A model generated the notes under the pieces. It saw only the letters and a program-made list of their open reading frames with translations, did no database searches and had not been told where the DNA came from. Position numbers and translations under genes: made by a program. Of a DNA stretch of 64,000 bases, positions 33,577 through 44,681 are shown piece by piece. Source of the stretch: Cryptomeria japonica (Eukaryota; Streptophyta; Pinopsida; Cupressales; Cupressaceae); assembly GCF_030272615.1 (NCBI RefSeq), contig NC_081406.1, forward strand, positions 166,267,521 to 166,331,520, read 5' to 3'. The stretch's first letter is position 1, and every line of letters starts with the position of its first letter.

Positions 33577-34616
33577 ATGTTGAGAAAGAATAAGGTTTTC
33601 CAAACAAAATCCTCATCAATAACATGAAAAATAGGAATAATTAGGCATAACATGTAGATTTCCAAGACTCACATAGTAGGACCAATGCTAGAACCAATTT
33701 GTCAAACAAACCTACTTAGGAGCAGCCATAGATCAATATGAACCCTCCAATCAACCATGCAAACCTATAATTGTCTTCATACAAAATGCCTTGAATACAT
33801 TCTTATCAGAGATTTTAGTTAACATGTAAAACTTGCAAAATCATCTTTGTAAATCTACAATCCACTTCAACATCCAAACATTCACATCAAGTATGTCATT
33901 TGAACAATGGAATTAACATGGATCTACAAACCTACAACTTTTAGAAATAGGAAAAACTGCAAACCTATCAAGTTGTCCAGGAGCATTCAAATCATCAAAT
34001 AACCAACTCCATGACTCAAAGGCAACCAACAGCTAATCATCCAATGCTTTCATGTAACCAAGGGATTAAACCATGAACTCAACATAACCACTACATACTA
34101 TAGTAAAAATAGTAGGTACTTTTGCATGTGACTACAAGACTAAAAGTCCACAACCAACATATAAACCCTTTCACTACACATGACCGCATGGAAAAGGAAC
34201 ACAACCACCATGCAAGATGAGAGTAACATATTGCCAAACTAGAGCTCCAAATAACTACTATGCAAGAAGCAAACCCATCATCAATTCCATAAAAAACAAG
34301 ATCCTCCATGAGCTTTAAGAGCCCAACATAGATCCCATTAACAATATTCAATTGAGGTTCCATGGCTTCCACTCTCACATATCTGGAAAACAATCTTAAC
34401 ACATAGAACATCCACTATAGTCCACAAGTCACCAACAATTTAGAATTCCTTCTGATTGATTCTCATAAGATTTTTAGACTAAAAAATCAAAATGGAGGAA
34501 TACCCAAAACCAAAACACCATGAATCTTCATAACTAAGCACATGCAAATTCATGCGAGTACATGCAACTCACATACATGCACATGCATACACATGCAAAA
34601 CATGGGAACCCTTGAA
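33577..34616. other. Internal DNA of element G, non-coding
   Basis: Continuation of the G interior after F; AT-rich, no supported frame. It lies directly before the G primer site in element orientation. Confidence 0.5.
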
Positions 34617-34628
34617 GATATGATACCA
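34617..34628 (-). promoter_or_regulatory. Primer binding site of element G
   Basis: TGGTATCATATC on the minus strand, two bases from the LTR edge at 34631. Confidence 0.65.
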
Positions 34629-34630
34629 AA

Positions 34631-34762
34631 TGTTGAAAATTTGCTAGAAATTATTGAAAATCTCTAATCCAAAAAATGTATTGATGAGATTCAATACTTA
34701 GACAATACCCAATGAAAATATATGATTGTATGCAAATCTTAAGTTGTCTTAATATAGGAAAC
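34631..34762 (-). repeat. 5' LTR of element G, first piece
   Basis: Starts TGTTGAAAATTTGC and is cut at 34762 by element E; its continuation is 44065-44577. The last five bases, GAAAC, are the left target duplication of E. Confidence 0.65.
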
Positions 34763-35896
34763 TATAATGGTGAAAAATAAGGGTTTCCACCCCAAGAGAG
34801 ATGAAAACCACTATTTTTTTCTTGGGTTGACCATTACATTCAAAAGAGGGAGAATCCAATAGATTTAGTAAAAAAATAGAAAAGATTAAGACTGAATGAT
34901 GATTGGATTGATTTGAAGTTTCCTCTTTTGTGAGTTGAAATGTTGAATTAAGGTAAAGTGTTGAAAAATGGAGGTAAAACTGGGAAAACGGTGAGCTATA
35001 GATGCAGGATTTTCGCACACTTGGATCTAAGTAGTATATGCATATTCAAATTTGATCCCCAAAAAAAACTTCAAAATTTTCGAGACTGGTGTGCCCGTCG
35101 CCCTAGTCCTCCTATTTTTTTGCATGCCAAAGTGGGTTTGATTTGTCTTTGCAAATAATGTCTATTCTGAAGAGTATAGCTCTATACCTATTTCCTACAC
35201 ATAGAAATAAAGTGAAATAGATTGGGAATAGGGGCTTGCCTTAGGTCAAACCCTAGTTTTGGAATTAACCATGAAATTGAGATAAAGATAATTAAAATTG
35301 TTGTAATGGAAGATTCTCCTTTTATACTGAAAATCAAGTAATGTACCTTCTTGTGAAGTTTTATTTGTCTCCACACTGAATTAGGGCTTTATGAAGTCTT
35401 CAACAAAATAGGATGAAAGATGTCTACTTCAATTCTTTAATCTTGACTTTATTGCTACTCCAAGACTTGAAAGAAGACTAATTATTGCTCAGTTGCTCTT
35501 GAATGATTGATTGCTTGATCTCATGTGTGCTTGATTTCGTGTGTGGATGCTTGTGGATGTTCAAATGAGAGGGAAAACCTCCTTTTATACTTGTCTATTG
35601 GATAATTTCCAATTTGCCAACATGAGGTGACAGAGGGAAATCTTGCTCAAATTTGAAATAGGACCAAGGGGTCAAATGGGGCCCAATTTAGGTGGGACCA
35701 GGGCATGTGTCATCTTGGTCCTACCCCTTTTTAGGGCTAGGATAAGGTGCTAAATGCATGGGAAAATTAAAATATATTGCAAGTCTTGAGGTACATAATC
35801 ATAATCAGATCCTAATCAGGACAAGAGTCACAAACGCTAAGGTGGGGAACGCAACATAGTCAAAATTGTACAAGGGTGAAATTTTAGGATGCTACA
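34763..35896 (-). repeat. 3' LTR of element E
   Basis: 1,134 bp; plus-strand ends TATAATGG (TG mutated to TA) and GATGCTACA. It shares 'gggtttccaccccaagagag' and 'attttaggatgctaca' with the other LTR. TATAAAAGG on the minus strand at 35581-35589 is a good TATA box. Confidence 0.92.
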
Positions 35897-35912
35897 TTTA
35901 GCCTCCACTTTA
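35897..35912 (-). promoter_or_regulatory. Polypurine tract of element E
   Basis: TAAAGTGGAGGCTAAA on the minus strand touching the 3' LTR, a familiar plant Ty3 form. Confidence 0.8.
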
Positions 35913-37140
35913 GTGGGAGTATGAAGTCAATCATACTCTCGGTAAACTACAAAGGGTTCACATTGAAAAAGTTTCACCAGGTCATCGAGGAGGCAAGATA
36001 CATCAAGCCCCCTAGTGGACTTTAGGATCTCGCAACTTTGATAACAAGATAAAAGACATCATGAGAAAGAGAAAGAGAGAACCATGAATACAAACTAGTA
36101 AGGTTCTCTTACCATGAGTCATGAAAAAAAAATACCAAAACTACAAAGCAAAAGTATAAGTTCACTAAGTAATCTAAGTATCAATATATGCAAGAGAGGG
36201 AATCATTGAGTGGAGTGTATGCCCCCATGTTAAAGCAATTACATATGCCTTATCACGAGTGATTGCTTTAAGGTAGGATACACCCAAAAAGCTAAGTACT
36301 TTATCACAATAATATGCCCCCAAGAAAGGACAAATCAAATGTTCACAAAACACAGGGTGGTTTCGCTTAACTATGTGGTTAGTATGCTTTTATGATAAAT
36401 AATGTATATCATGTATATATATGCATAGAATTGTCCTCATCCCCCAAAGAAAGAAAAACCACCATGGAAGAAGGGCACGTGTGTCTTTGGAGTCAACATG
36501 GGAGAGACTAAAAGAGATCTCAATTCTTTGTATCATCCTCAAGTCGACACACTAGGGAAAACAAATAGAAGAATTTAGAGATAGATAAAAGAAGATCACA
36601 AACATGTAAAATAGAGAGACACACAGAGAGAGAGAATCTATAGTGCCAATGAAGCTAATCAAGAACATCATCCCCCCCACCCTCCCCCTGATCTTGGTCA
36701 TCAATTTTTTGGGAAGGTGGACAACATGCAGCAACATCAAGCATAGTAGATAGAGCTATCACAAGTTCCAAACAAGGGCCATGCTCTAATGATGAGTCAC
36801 TTTGTTTGTTGCTCAGAGCTAGGATTAAATTTTTTGAAAATTGTTTAGATAAACCATTTTCAACATCAACATATTCATATTCATCATCTGAAATATTAGG
36901 ATCAAAATTTTACTTATTAACATTATTCTCACCCGTTTCTTCATCAAGATTAATAAAAATAGGACCTCTAATAGGAATAGAAATTGAAGGTATCATTTGC
37001 CTTAATCAATTTGTGTCTTGGAGAATTAGTTTGAACTTTTTTATTAGGAGAAGGTTGAACAAATTGTATTATGTCAATAGTTGGTGTCTTGGGAGAAGAA
37101 ATATTTTGAGAAGCAAGTTTGCAAGTCCTCGCACAACGTC
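35913..37140. other. 3' non-coding interior of element E
   Basis: About 1.2 kb of A-rich DNA; a short (CA/GA)n run lies near 36612-36637. No supported reading frame. Confidence 0.55.
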
Positions 37141-37575
37141 TCTATCGGTGTTCCCTCACACAATGGTTTCTTTTAGTTTTAGTTGAAGGTTGTGAAGGTT
37201 TAGTTTCATTACGTATAGGATTCTTTTCTTCTTTTAAGGAAGGATGCACATGAGAAGGTCTTTTAGGTTGAACAATAGGAAAGGTTGTCCACTTCCCTTT
37301 GTAAGAAGTAAGAGGCAAAACTGCACCATATAAAGGAGGAATAGGTGTAGGAAGGAGACCAGGTCCATCATTAGGAGGAATAGGTCTATCCTTGGGAGGA
37401 ATAATATGTTTATTCTTGGAAGGAAGAATTGGTTGATGCTTAGGAGGAAGAGCTTTTCTATCCTTGGGAGGACGAATAAACTCATCCTTAAGAGAAGGAA
37501 TAGATTCTTACTTAGGAGAAAGAATATCTGTATCATTAGGAGGAAGAGGCATATGATCATCAGGAGGAAGGCTAA
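37141..37575 (-). pseudogene. Pro-rich tandem-repeat tail of the element E polyprotein
   Basis: The minus-strand frame from about 37570 reads repeated (I/L)PPKDR/K-like units (for example FIRPPKDRKALPPKHQPIL and IIPPKDRPIPPNDGPG), spaced about 11-12 residues, then a Lys/Thr-rich end with a stop near 37153. One internal stop is present near 37509. The repeat looks like a disordered linker or a late-domain-like segment; function unknown. Confidence 0.5.
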
Positions 37576-38271
37576 GTGTTGGATTTATAGTTTTGATCAA
37601 AGATAAGATCATTGGGTATGTGAAGGATCATGGTGGGCCAAACAAGCCCGTAAGTGGCAATAAAAAACAAAAAATAGAGTTAGGCAACGTTGTAAAAATT
37701 TGAATAAGTTACCAACATTATTTCAAAATTATGTAAAAAAAGAATTTGTAGGAAATTGAATGCAATTTCTAAGCTACTAGTTGTTTTTTGAAAATAAATA
37801 AATCTATTTGACAAAAAATTGAAATTTCAATCTAGTAGTACTAAAATTTCAAGAAAAAGATAAGAAGCAGGTGTTTGTCTGACCACCCTAATCACAATCA
37901 AATCATAAATTTTTTTTATTTAAGATTTAAGATATAAGTAGAAGACTCGTGTCTAGATGTGACACATGTTTTTTTCTATTTAAAAAAAAAAAAAATTAAT
38001 TATGATTTTTTTACTACATCTTTATAAAAATATAAAAAAAAACTCGTATGTCTGACCACCATAGCTTGGTCAAAGCTTTATGAAATTCAATTTTTATTTT
38101 TTTAATCCTATAGTAAATGAAGCATAGAATGTGACACATGTTTTAGATTCAAAAAAGGGATACCATTTGAAAGTTATAAATATTTTTCAATCAGCCTATC
38201 AATCATAACTTTAGTCAGAATATCACCACTTTTTGGCCCCTCATGGTCTTGCACATGCCCCATCTCATTCT
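37576..38271. other. AT-rich interior of element E with a local duplication
   Basis: 'tctgaccaccctaatcac' (about 37877) and 'tctgaccaccatagcttg' (about 38050), each followed within about 90 bp by 'gtgacacatgttt', form an imperfect tandem duplication of roughly 170 bp. Otherwise non-coding. Confidence 0.5.
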
Positions 38272-38904
38272 TCATTTTTTTAAAGATTGAAAAAGAGAAT
38301 CACTTCTTGGTTTCAGAGATTGAAATTGTTCGAACCAAAAATAATCAAGGCAAACATCTCTTTGCCTAATTGTGGGTTGGTATGTGCTATGATTAACAAT
38401 TATGATCTTGTCCTCAAGAGGACATTTTAAGCATTTATGAATAGTGGAAGGGATCTCTTTCATGGAGGAAAACCAAGGATATCCCAACTTCACACGAAAT
38501 TGTTCTGATGTAGGAATGATAGTAAATTTGACATCTAAAGATTTAGTACCAACCTCAATGGGAAGAGAAATAGAACCAATGGCAGGACAAGAGAAACCAT
38601 CAAAGGTTTTAATCACCACATCAAATTTCTCATGTGTTACTTGATGCAATTGTAAGATATAAAGAAAATATTCAGTTATCACATTAACCATACAAGTCGG
38701 ATCAATGAGCACCCCTCGAGAGGGTATGCCTTTGATTCTTGCAGTTATATATAATGGGCCATTGGGTGCTTCAATAGTCTCACTAGGATAAAATGTAATG
38801 CATAAGTTATTAGGAGGTTCAGTTTTGTCAACAAGGTTCACCATATTATTAGAATCAAGAACAACATCATTGGGAGAGAAGGCAAGATGATCAGTCTCAA
38901 TCAC
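38272..38904 (-). pseudogene. Protease-like domain (element E)
   Basis: A 210-residue open frame. YITARIKGIPSRGVLIDPTCMVNVI has the layout of a Ty3 protease flap and active-site loop, but the catalytic Asp-Ser/Thr-Gly reads Asp-Pro-Thr. It continues with FDGFSCPAIGSISLPIEVG and VKFTIIPTSEQFRVKLGYPWF, the usual 'LGRPWL' end. The atypical triad suggests loss of activity or a divergent family. The frame ends in an A7 run and TGA. Confidence 0.75.
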
Positions 38905-39122
38905 ATTGTGGAATGCGAAGGTAAATGATCAGTGAAAATTTGAAGATTTTGATTAGGAGGTGCTATAGATTTGTTTCCTTTATCATTCACACCAGTCACG
39001 AATATGGTATTGTTATCAAACAAGTCTTGAATTTTACTCCTAAAGGAATAACACTTTTCAGTGTCATGACCAAGTTGACAATGGTATTGGAAAAAGGATT
39101 TGGCATCATAAGAGGGTGGCAA
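38901..39122 (-). pseudogene. gag zinc-knuckle remnant (element E)
   Basis: FQYHCQLGHDTEKCYSFRSKIQDL matches the plant Ty3 text 'C-xYH-xx-GHDTE-C-LK-IEDL'; the first Cys is Phe. It overlaps the protease frame by a few bases, implying a frameshift. Confidence 0.75.
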
Positions 39123-39172
39123 AGGCTTAGTTGTATCAATTGGTTTAAAGAGGGAAATTTCAATACATTCCT

Positions 39173-40045
39173 TTATAACAATTGCGATATAATAATATGC
39201 AAAGATTCATTAAGAGGAGTGATTCCTCTTTGAAAGTATTTGGACAAAAGAGGCAGACATGTTGTTGTGGTTGTTCCTTGAGTTTTGTTGTTTTCATTGA
39301 ATTTGATGAATCCCTTATTCGGTTTGAACTTCGCAAACGGTTGTTGAGCACTTTCACTTTTATCGTTTGAAGCCATTGAATATGATTGTTGGAATTGACT
39401 TACAGTAAGGTGATAATTGTTAAGTACTACGCATAATTGCATAAAGGAAGTAAACTCAAAAAAGAAAAGTATATCCCTAATATCTTTTTGCAAATTAGAA
39501 ATGAAAATTCTTTGAATATCTTGATCAGACACAAGAAAAGAAATTTGAGAATACAAATGCTTATATCTACCAATAAAATTAGTCACTTTTTCTTTAACAC
39601 CTTGCTTACAATGAATCAAATCAGTCAAAGTAATCTTAGGACCAACGTTATAGTGGAATTTCTGAATGAAAGCATTAGCCAATTGTTGAAATGAAGTAAT
39701 AGAATAAGTAGGCAAAGAACAATACCATTGGAAAGCTTTATCCCTAAGTGTTCTTGTAAACAATTTAGCCAATCTCTGGTCATGAGCAAAGTCACTACAC
39801 AAAGTATGAAATGTTTTAACATGAGTCAAAGGATCACCTTTTCCATTATAAAGCTCCAATTGAGAGACTTCAACATGTTTAGGAGGGATAGAACGAACAA
39901 TGTCATTAGATAATAGGCTCACTACATCAAATTTGGGCACATTATACTTAGATTGATTCATAGAAGTGGTTTGTTGTTGTAAGGAAGACACTATTTGGGC
40001 TAGATTATTAATGGTAGTTTCGGTAGAGGGTTTGAAATTGGACAT
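39173..40045 (-). pseudogene. gag capsid domain, Retrotrans_gag (element E)
   Basis: A 290-residue frame: LELYNGKGDPLTHVKTFHTL, then LRDKAFQWYCSLPTYSITSFQQLANAFIQ, then DLIHCKQGVKEKVTNFIGRYK, the hallmark order of Retrotrans_gag (PF03732 type). It is open for its full length, so this is one of the best-preserved transposon frames in the window. It would form the particle shell. Confidence 0.88.
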
Positions 40046-40800
40046 GTTGGATTGAGAAGGAGGAGTAACATTGTTGAAGGAAGGGGTTGAGAATAAGGAG
40101 GGATATTGTTATATGAAGGCGGGGGTTGAGAATAAGGAGGTGGGACACCATGGTAGGTAGGTATTGGAGAAGATTGTGTAACAAATGGAAGACTCATAAG
40201 ATGGGGGATGAAAGAATTATGATTAAAGGAATTGTCCCCTTGAATAACATTTTTATGTATGACATTTTGTGTAGAGGTAGACATGATGTTTGATGTGAAA
40301 GTGGGAACACTAGTCATAGGCATAGTCATAAGAATAGATTGGTTAACTTGACTAGGAGGTTATGTATAACCAAGGATTTAAGCACAACTCTTCATGAGCA
40401 TAATATTACTATCAACAATATGAGAAATACTATGTAACGCATCAACAGTAAGTTTATCACTTTGATCCATTGTTTTCAATGATTCAATCACTGGGAGAAC
40501 TTCACTTTCTGGGTATTGTTGACTCATCCATTGTTGAAGATTTTTAAATTAATTATTATTCTTCTCCAAGTGGTCAACGGAAACCCTAGTTAGTGATTCA
40601 TCCACATCACGAGAATGATGAAAAGAATGAGGATAAATGGGGGCATTTGTAGGATTGGAAGAACCTCCAACATCCTCATGGAACAAGTTATCTAAATTAG
40701 GCTCCATTTCTTTGGTAATTAAACCTCGGGAAGCCTTAATTTTACTTCTTCTCACAAAGATATTATAGATTACACTAATAGTAGTAAAACTCATGCACTT
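40000..40800 (-). pseudogene. gag N-terminal region (element E)
   Basis: Starts at an ATG at 40794 (MSFTTISVIYNIF), followed by an acidic part, a stop near 40549 and then a Pro/Ser-rich region (YHGVPPPYSQPPPSYNN) to 40000. Frames shift before the capsid domain. Confidence 0.6.
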
Positions 40801-41913
40801 AGGGAGGGAAAATTGGAAATTTGAAATTTGAATTTTGAAAAATTTGCAAAATATTTGAATAATGCAAATTTTTAAAAAAATGATTATTCAATTAAATAAG
40901 CAAAAAGAGAAAGATTAATTATGAAAAAATGTGCAATCTACTAATAAATTTAAATTTAAAAATTAGGGCTTTGCTAAAATAGCCTCTTAATTTAAATTTA
41001 AAATTATCCACTAAGAAAGATTTCAATTTAAAAAATTTAAATTACCTAATAGAAATTTAAGTTTAAAATTAGGGCTTTATGAAAATGAACTCTTAATTTT
41101 AAAATTATCCAAAAAAAATTTAAATTTAAAATTAGGGTTTTGTGAAAATAACCTCTTAATTTTAAAATTTAAATTTTAGATTATCTAAAAAAAAATTAAA
41201 TTTAAAATTAGGGCCTTGTAAAAAGAACCTCTTAATTTTAAAATTATATTTAAGGTTGAAATTTGGAAATTGAAATAATTAATCCAAAATTGGGCAACCC
41301 ACAAGATTAATTTAAATTTAAAAATTAGCGCTTTTTTAATTAACCACTTAGTTTTAAAATTTAAATTTGAAATTTGATCAAAGATTGCAATTTTGAATTT
41401 GAATTAACAATCAAATTTGAAATGGTGAATTCAAAATTTAAACAACCCACAAGCTCAATTTTAAAAAAATTAAAAATTAGGGTTTTTGAAATTAACCACT
41501 TAATTTTAAAATTTGAATTGCAAATTAAACTTGCAAGTGAAATTTTGAATTGTTTGAAATTGAAAGACACTCAAATTTGAAATCATTGCTCCAAATTAAG
41601 CAATTCACAAGCTCAATTTTAAATTTAAAAATTAGGGTTTTAATGAAATTAACCCCTAAATTTATAAAATTTGTAAGGAAATCAAACTTGTAAATGAAAA
41701 CTTGAATTTTAAATTGCATAAATACTCATATATGAGAACATAAATTATAATTACAGGTGTATAGTGTTGGGTTCACCAAAATGAAATTAACCCCTAAGTT
41801 TATAAAATTTGCAAAGAAATTAAACTTGTAAATGAAAACTTGAATTTTAAATTGCATCAACACTCAAATCTGAGAACATAAATTAGAATTAGATGAGAAT
41901 TAAAGATGTACAT
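40801..41913 (-). repeat. Tandem-repeat leader of element E
   Basis: Between primer site and gag, 'aaattagggctttt' recurs at about 40957, 41068, 41131, 41206, 41322, 41471 and 41628, with 'aacc(a/t)cttaattttaaaatt' between them. Units are about 65-155 bp. The last part (about 41640-41930) is a clearer 140-150 bp duplication that includes a second primer site. Confidence 0.8.
41766..41778 (-). promoter_or_regulatory. Duplicated primer-site-like sequence in element E leader
   Basis: TGGTGAACCCAAC, the same as in the LTR-adjacent copy. Confidence 0.6.
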
Positions 41914-41927
41914 AGTTGGGTTCACCA
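41914..41927 (-). promoter_or_regulatory. Probable primer binding site of element E
   Basis: TGGTGAACCCAACT on the minus strand, three bases inside the LTR. The position fits; I cannot assign the tRNA. It is not the iMet type used by the other elements here. Confidence 0.6.
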
Positions 41928-41930
41928 AAA

Positions 41931-44064
41931 TGTAATGGTGAAAAATTAGGGTTTCCACCCCAAGAGAGATGAAAACAGCTAATTTTTGCTTGGGTTGGCC
42001 ATACTATTCAAAAGAGAGAGATTCCAATAGATTCAGTAAAAAATCAGCAAAACTTAAGACTAAATATTGATTGGATTGATTTGAAGTTTCTTCTTTTGTG
42101 AGTTGAAATGTTGAATTAAGGTAAAGTGCTAAAAAGTGAAGATAAAAATGAGAAAATAGTGAGCTACAAACATAGGATTTTCACATGCACCTGGATCTGA
42201 GCTATATATGCAAATTTAGATCTGATCCCCGAAAAAAGATCCAAAAGGTCAAGACTGGTGTGCCTGTCACCGTGGTTCTACTTTTTCGCACGCCAAAGAA
42301 GGTTGATTCATCTCTGCAAATAATGCCTATTCTGAAGAGTATAGATCTGTACCTGTTATTTACACACAGAAAGAAAGGGAAATAAGTTGGGAATAGGGGC
42401 TTGCCTTAGGTTAAACCCGAGTTTTGGAATTAACAATGAAATTGAGATAAATATAATTGAGTTGTAATGAAAGATTCTCCTTTTGAAGGAGATGTTGAAT
42501 AATAATTGAAAATCAAGTAATGAACCTCCTTGTGAAGTTTTTTTTGTCTCCACACGAAATTAGGGCTTGATGAAGTCTTCAATAAATAGGATGAAAGATG
42601 TGCTGGGAATTGACACTCATTCGGTGACTTCTGGTAGTTTCTTATTGGTCTAGGGTTGTCATTGATGGAAACTCTTCCTAGTGATTCGATTTGACGATCG
42701 TGATTCATCTTATCTAGAAGCAAGAGTTAACCGGTAAAACAAGGCTATCTCGATAATGTTGTGGTTCAGAATGACTTCCGATGATTGCGGTGATTTTGGT
42801 GGTTGATCTCATGTTTTTGGTGAATGGGAAGATCCTTAGGAAGCGTGTGATCATACTCTTTTGGTTTGATGCTATGTTTTATTTGAGAAATGAATCTCAC
42901 TTGGAGATACACGTGACACTTCTTGAAGCTGAGAAGGAGATTATTTTTATGTTGATCGGATATAAAAGATCGAATTGGTGATTGACATTTAGTGTAATAC
43001 TATTGTAGTGATCCATTTTGGTGTGATTAAGCGCAGTTTCACATGCGCATTTGGTTTACAGATAATTCGATAGCTGACTGAGATAGAAACAAAGTATTTG
43101 CAGAGCGCAGGTAGTCAGAGATTCAGTGTCTAACCGAAACTCATTCTTGCGTTATCAGATGCTACTTCAAAGTTCATTTCATTGTACTTCCTTATTGTCA
43201 AATTGTAAGTCAATGAGACTTCCCTAAAGGTTGTAGCCTTCTGATTCATTGTAATTCGTAAATGAGCTCTAGGCAATGAGCCTGGATGCAAGTGCATTCC
43301 CCATCTATGTAATATTTATGTACTCGTGGCCATCGTATATGAATATTGTGGGTTCTATCCCCACCATGGTTTCTTCCTTTCCAGGTTTCCACTTAAAAAT
43401 TTTGGTGTTGTGGATCTATGGTTTATTTATTGTATGTTTATGTTCCTTTCTGTTATGCATTTCAAACCGATGGATAAAGAATAAGTTTGTGGATTTGATT
43501 TTTGGCAGATCACTAATTCACCCCATCTCTCAGTGATCTCTGATTCTAACAAGATGTCTACTTCAATGCTTGAATCTTGACTTTATTGCTGCTCCAAGAC
43601 TTGAAGGAAGACTGATTAATGCTCAATTGCGCTTGAATGTTTGATTGTTTGATCTCATGTGTGCTTGATTTCATGTGTGGATGCTTGTGGATGTTCAAAT
43701 GAGATGAGAAAAACTCCTTCTATACTTCCTCGTCGGATAATTTGTCAATTTCCTGACATGAGCCGACACAAAGAAGTAAATCCTGCTCAAATTTGAAATA
43801 GGACAAAGGGGTCAAATGGGGCCTAATTTAGGGGGGACAATTGCATGGTTCCCTAGTCCTAATTAAGACCAGAATGTGGTGTCTTGGTCCTATCCCTTTG
43901 TAGGGCTAGGATAAAGTGCTATGTGCATGGGAAAAGTAAAAAATAATGCAAGTCTTGAGGTACATGAACATAATCGGGTCTCAATCAGGACAAGGGGCAC
44001 AAACACTAAGGTGGGGACCCAATGTGGTCAAAATTGGACAATGATGCAATTTTAGGATGCTACA
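41931..44064 (-). repeat. 5' LTR of element E, interrupted by solo LTR H
   Basis: Plus-strand ends TGTAATGG and GATGCTACA. Removing 42601-43556 leaves a copy collinear with 34763-35896. Confidence 0.92.
42601..43551 (+). mobile_element. Element H: solo LTR (copia-like) inside the element E LTR
   Basis: 951 bp, ends TGCTGGGAATTG...ATTCTAACA, flanked by perfect AGATG duplications (42596-42600 and 43552-43556). No internal region. A TATAAAAG at 42961-42968 and the terminal 'aattcaccccatctctcag' motif are typical of a plant copia LTR. Orientation is set by these signals. Solo LTRs arise by recombination between the two LTRs of one element. Confidence 0.93.
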
Positions 44065-44577
44065 GAAACCATGGAGATATCCATCTTCTTTGTTATGCCA
44101 AAAACCACCACTTAACATGCTTGATAAACTTATCTTAAATGAACATAAAAAATCATGAAAATGAACACTACTTAAGCATAAGATGGTAGCAATAAGAAAG
44201 CATGAATCAACAACACAAGAAGATCTCACAACATAGGATTTGTAAGGAAAAACCCTTTCAAGAAAAAAAATTCCACCAAGAAAAGAGGCCAGTGCTTGTA
44301 TTATCTTCATGAAATAAAGATTACATACAACCTTTCATTATTTCTCCTTTTTCAATCTTTAATCCAACAACACTTATGTACAAAAATGAACTCTTGTAAT
44401 GCCTCCATCTCAATCCCTCAATATATAGGCATATGGTGGCCCAAAATACCACTATAGAACATTACCATGGGCCAAAACAAGGTTCCAAAATACCATGGTC
44501 AAAATCCATACGACCCACTATCTTGGAATCATGCATGAAACTCAAAATAGACACTTACAAATGCTCTTATGTCTATC
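44065..44577 (-). repeat. 5' LTR of element G, second piece
   Basis: Follows 34762 once E is removed; its last 180 bp match 13418-13600. Cut at 44577 by element D. Confidence 0.75.
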
Positions 44578-44681
44578 TGTTGGTAAACAGATTTGTCCCT
44601 TTCAAGAAATTTATTTATTCTCTCTGAACAGAGATGTAACTCCTGTAAACCCAATTATGTAAGGAAACAAATTACCAACAG
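44577..44681. repeat. 105-bp segment with 10-bp perfect inverted repeats at the D edge
   Basis: CTGTTGGTAA at 44577-44586 and TTACCAACAG at 44672-44681. It may be a small MITE or a terminal structure of D; no target duplication is visible around it alone. Confidence 0.45.

Larger units (their letters stand above)
34763..44064 (-). mobile_element. Element E: gag-protease-only LTR element (Ty3-like) with nested solo LTR
   Basis: LTRs 34763-35896 and 41931-44064 (the latter enlarged by solo LTR H) with a perfect TSD GAAAC (34758-34762, 44065-44069). Orientation is minus, from the gag frame and the polypurine tract. The interior encodes Retrotrans_gag, a knuckle remnant, a protease-like domain and a Pro-rich tail; there is no RT, RNase H or integrase in the remaining 6 kb. 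It is a different family from A/B, so it is an independent case of a pol-less element. Confidence 0.92.

Noticed and set aside
36590-36640. Purine run with gagagag considered as the polypurine tract of E
   Set aside because: It is 700 bp from the LTR; the proper tract touches the LTR at 35897-35912.
41361-41719. Small Phe/Asn/Lys-rich frames in the AT repeats of element E
   Set aside because: Low-complexity translation of tandem 'aaatttaaa' repeats.
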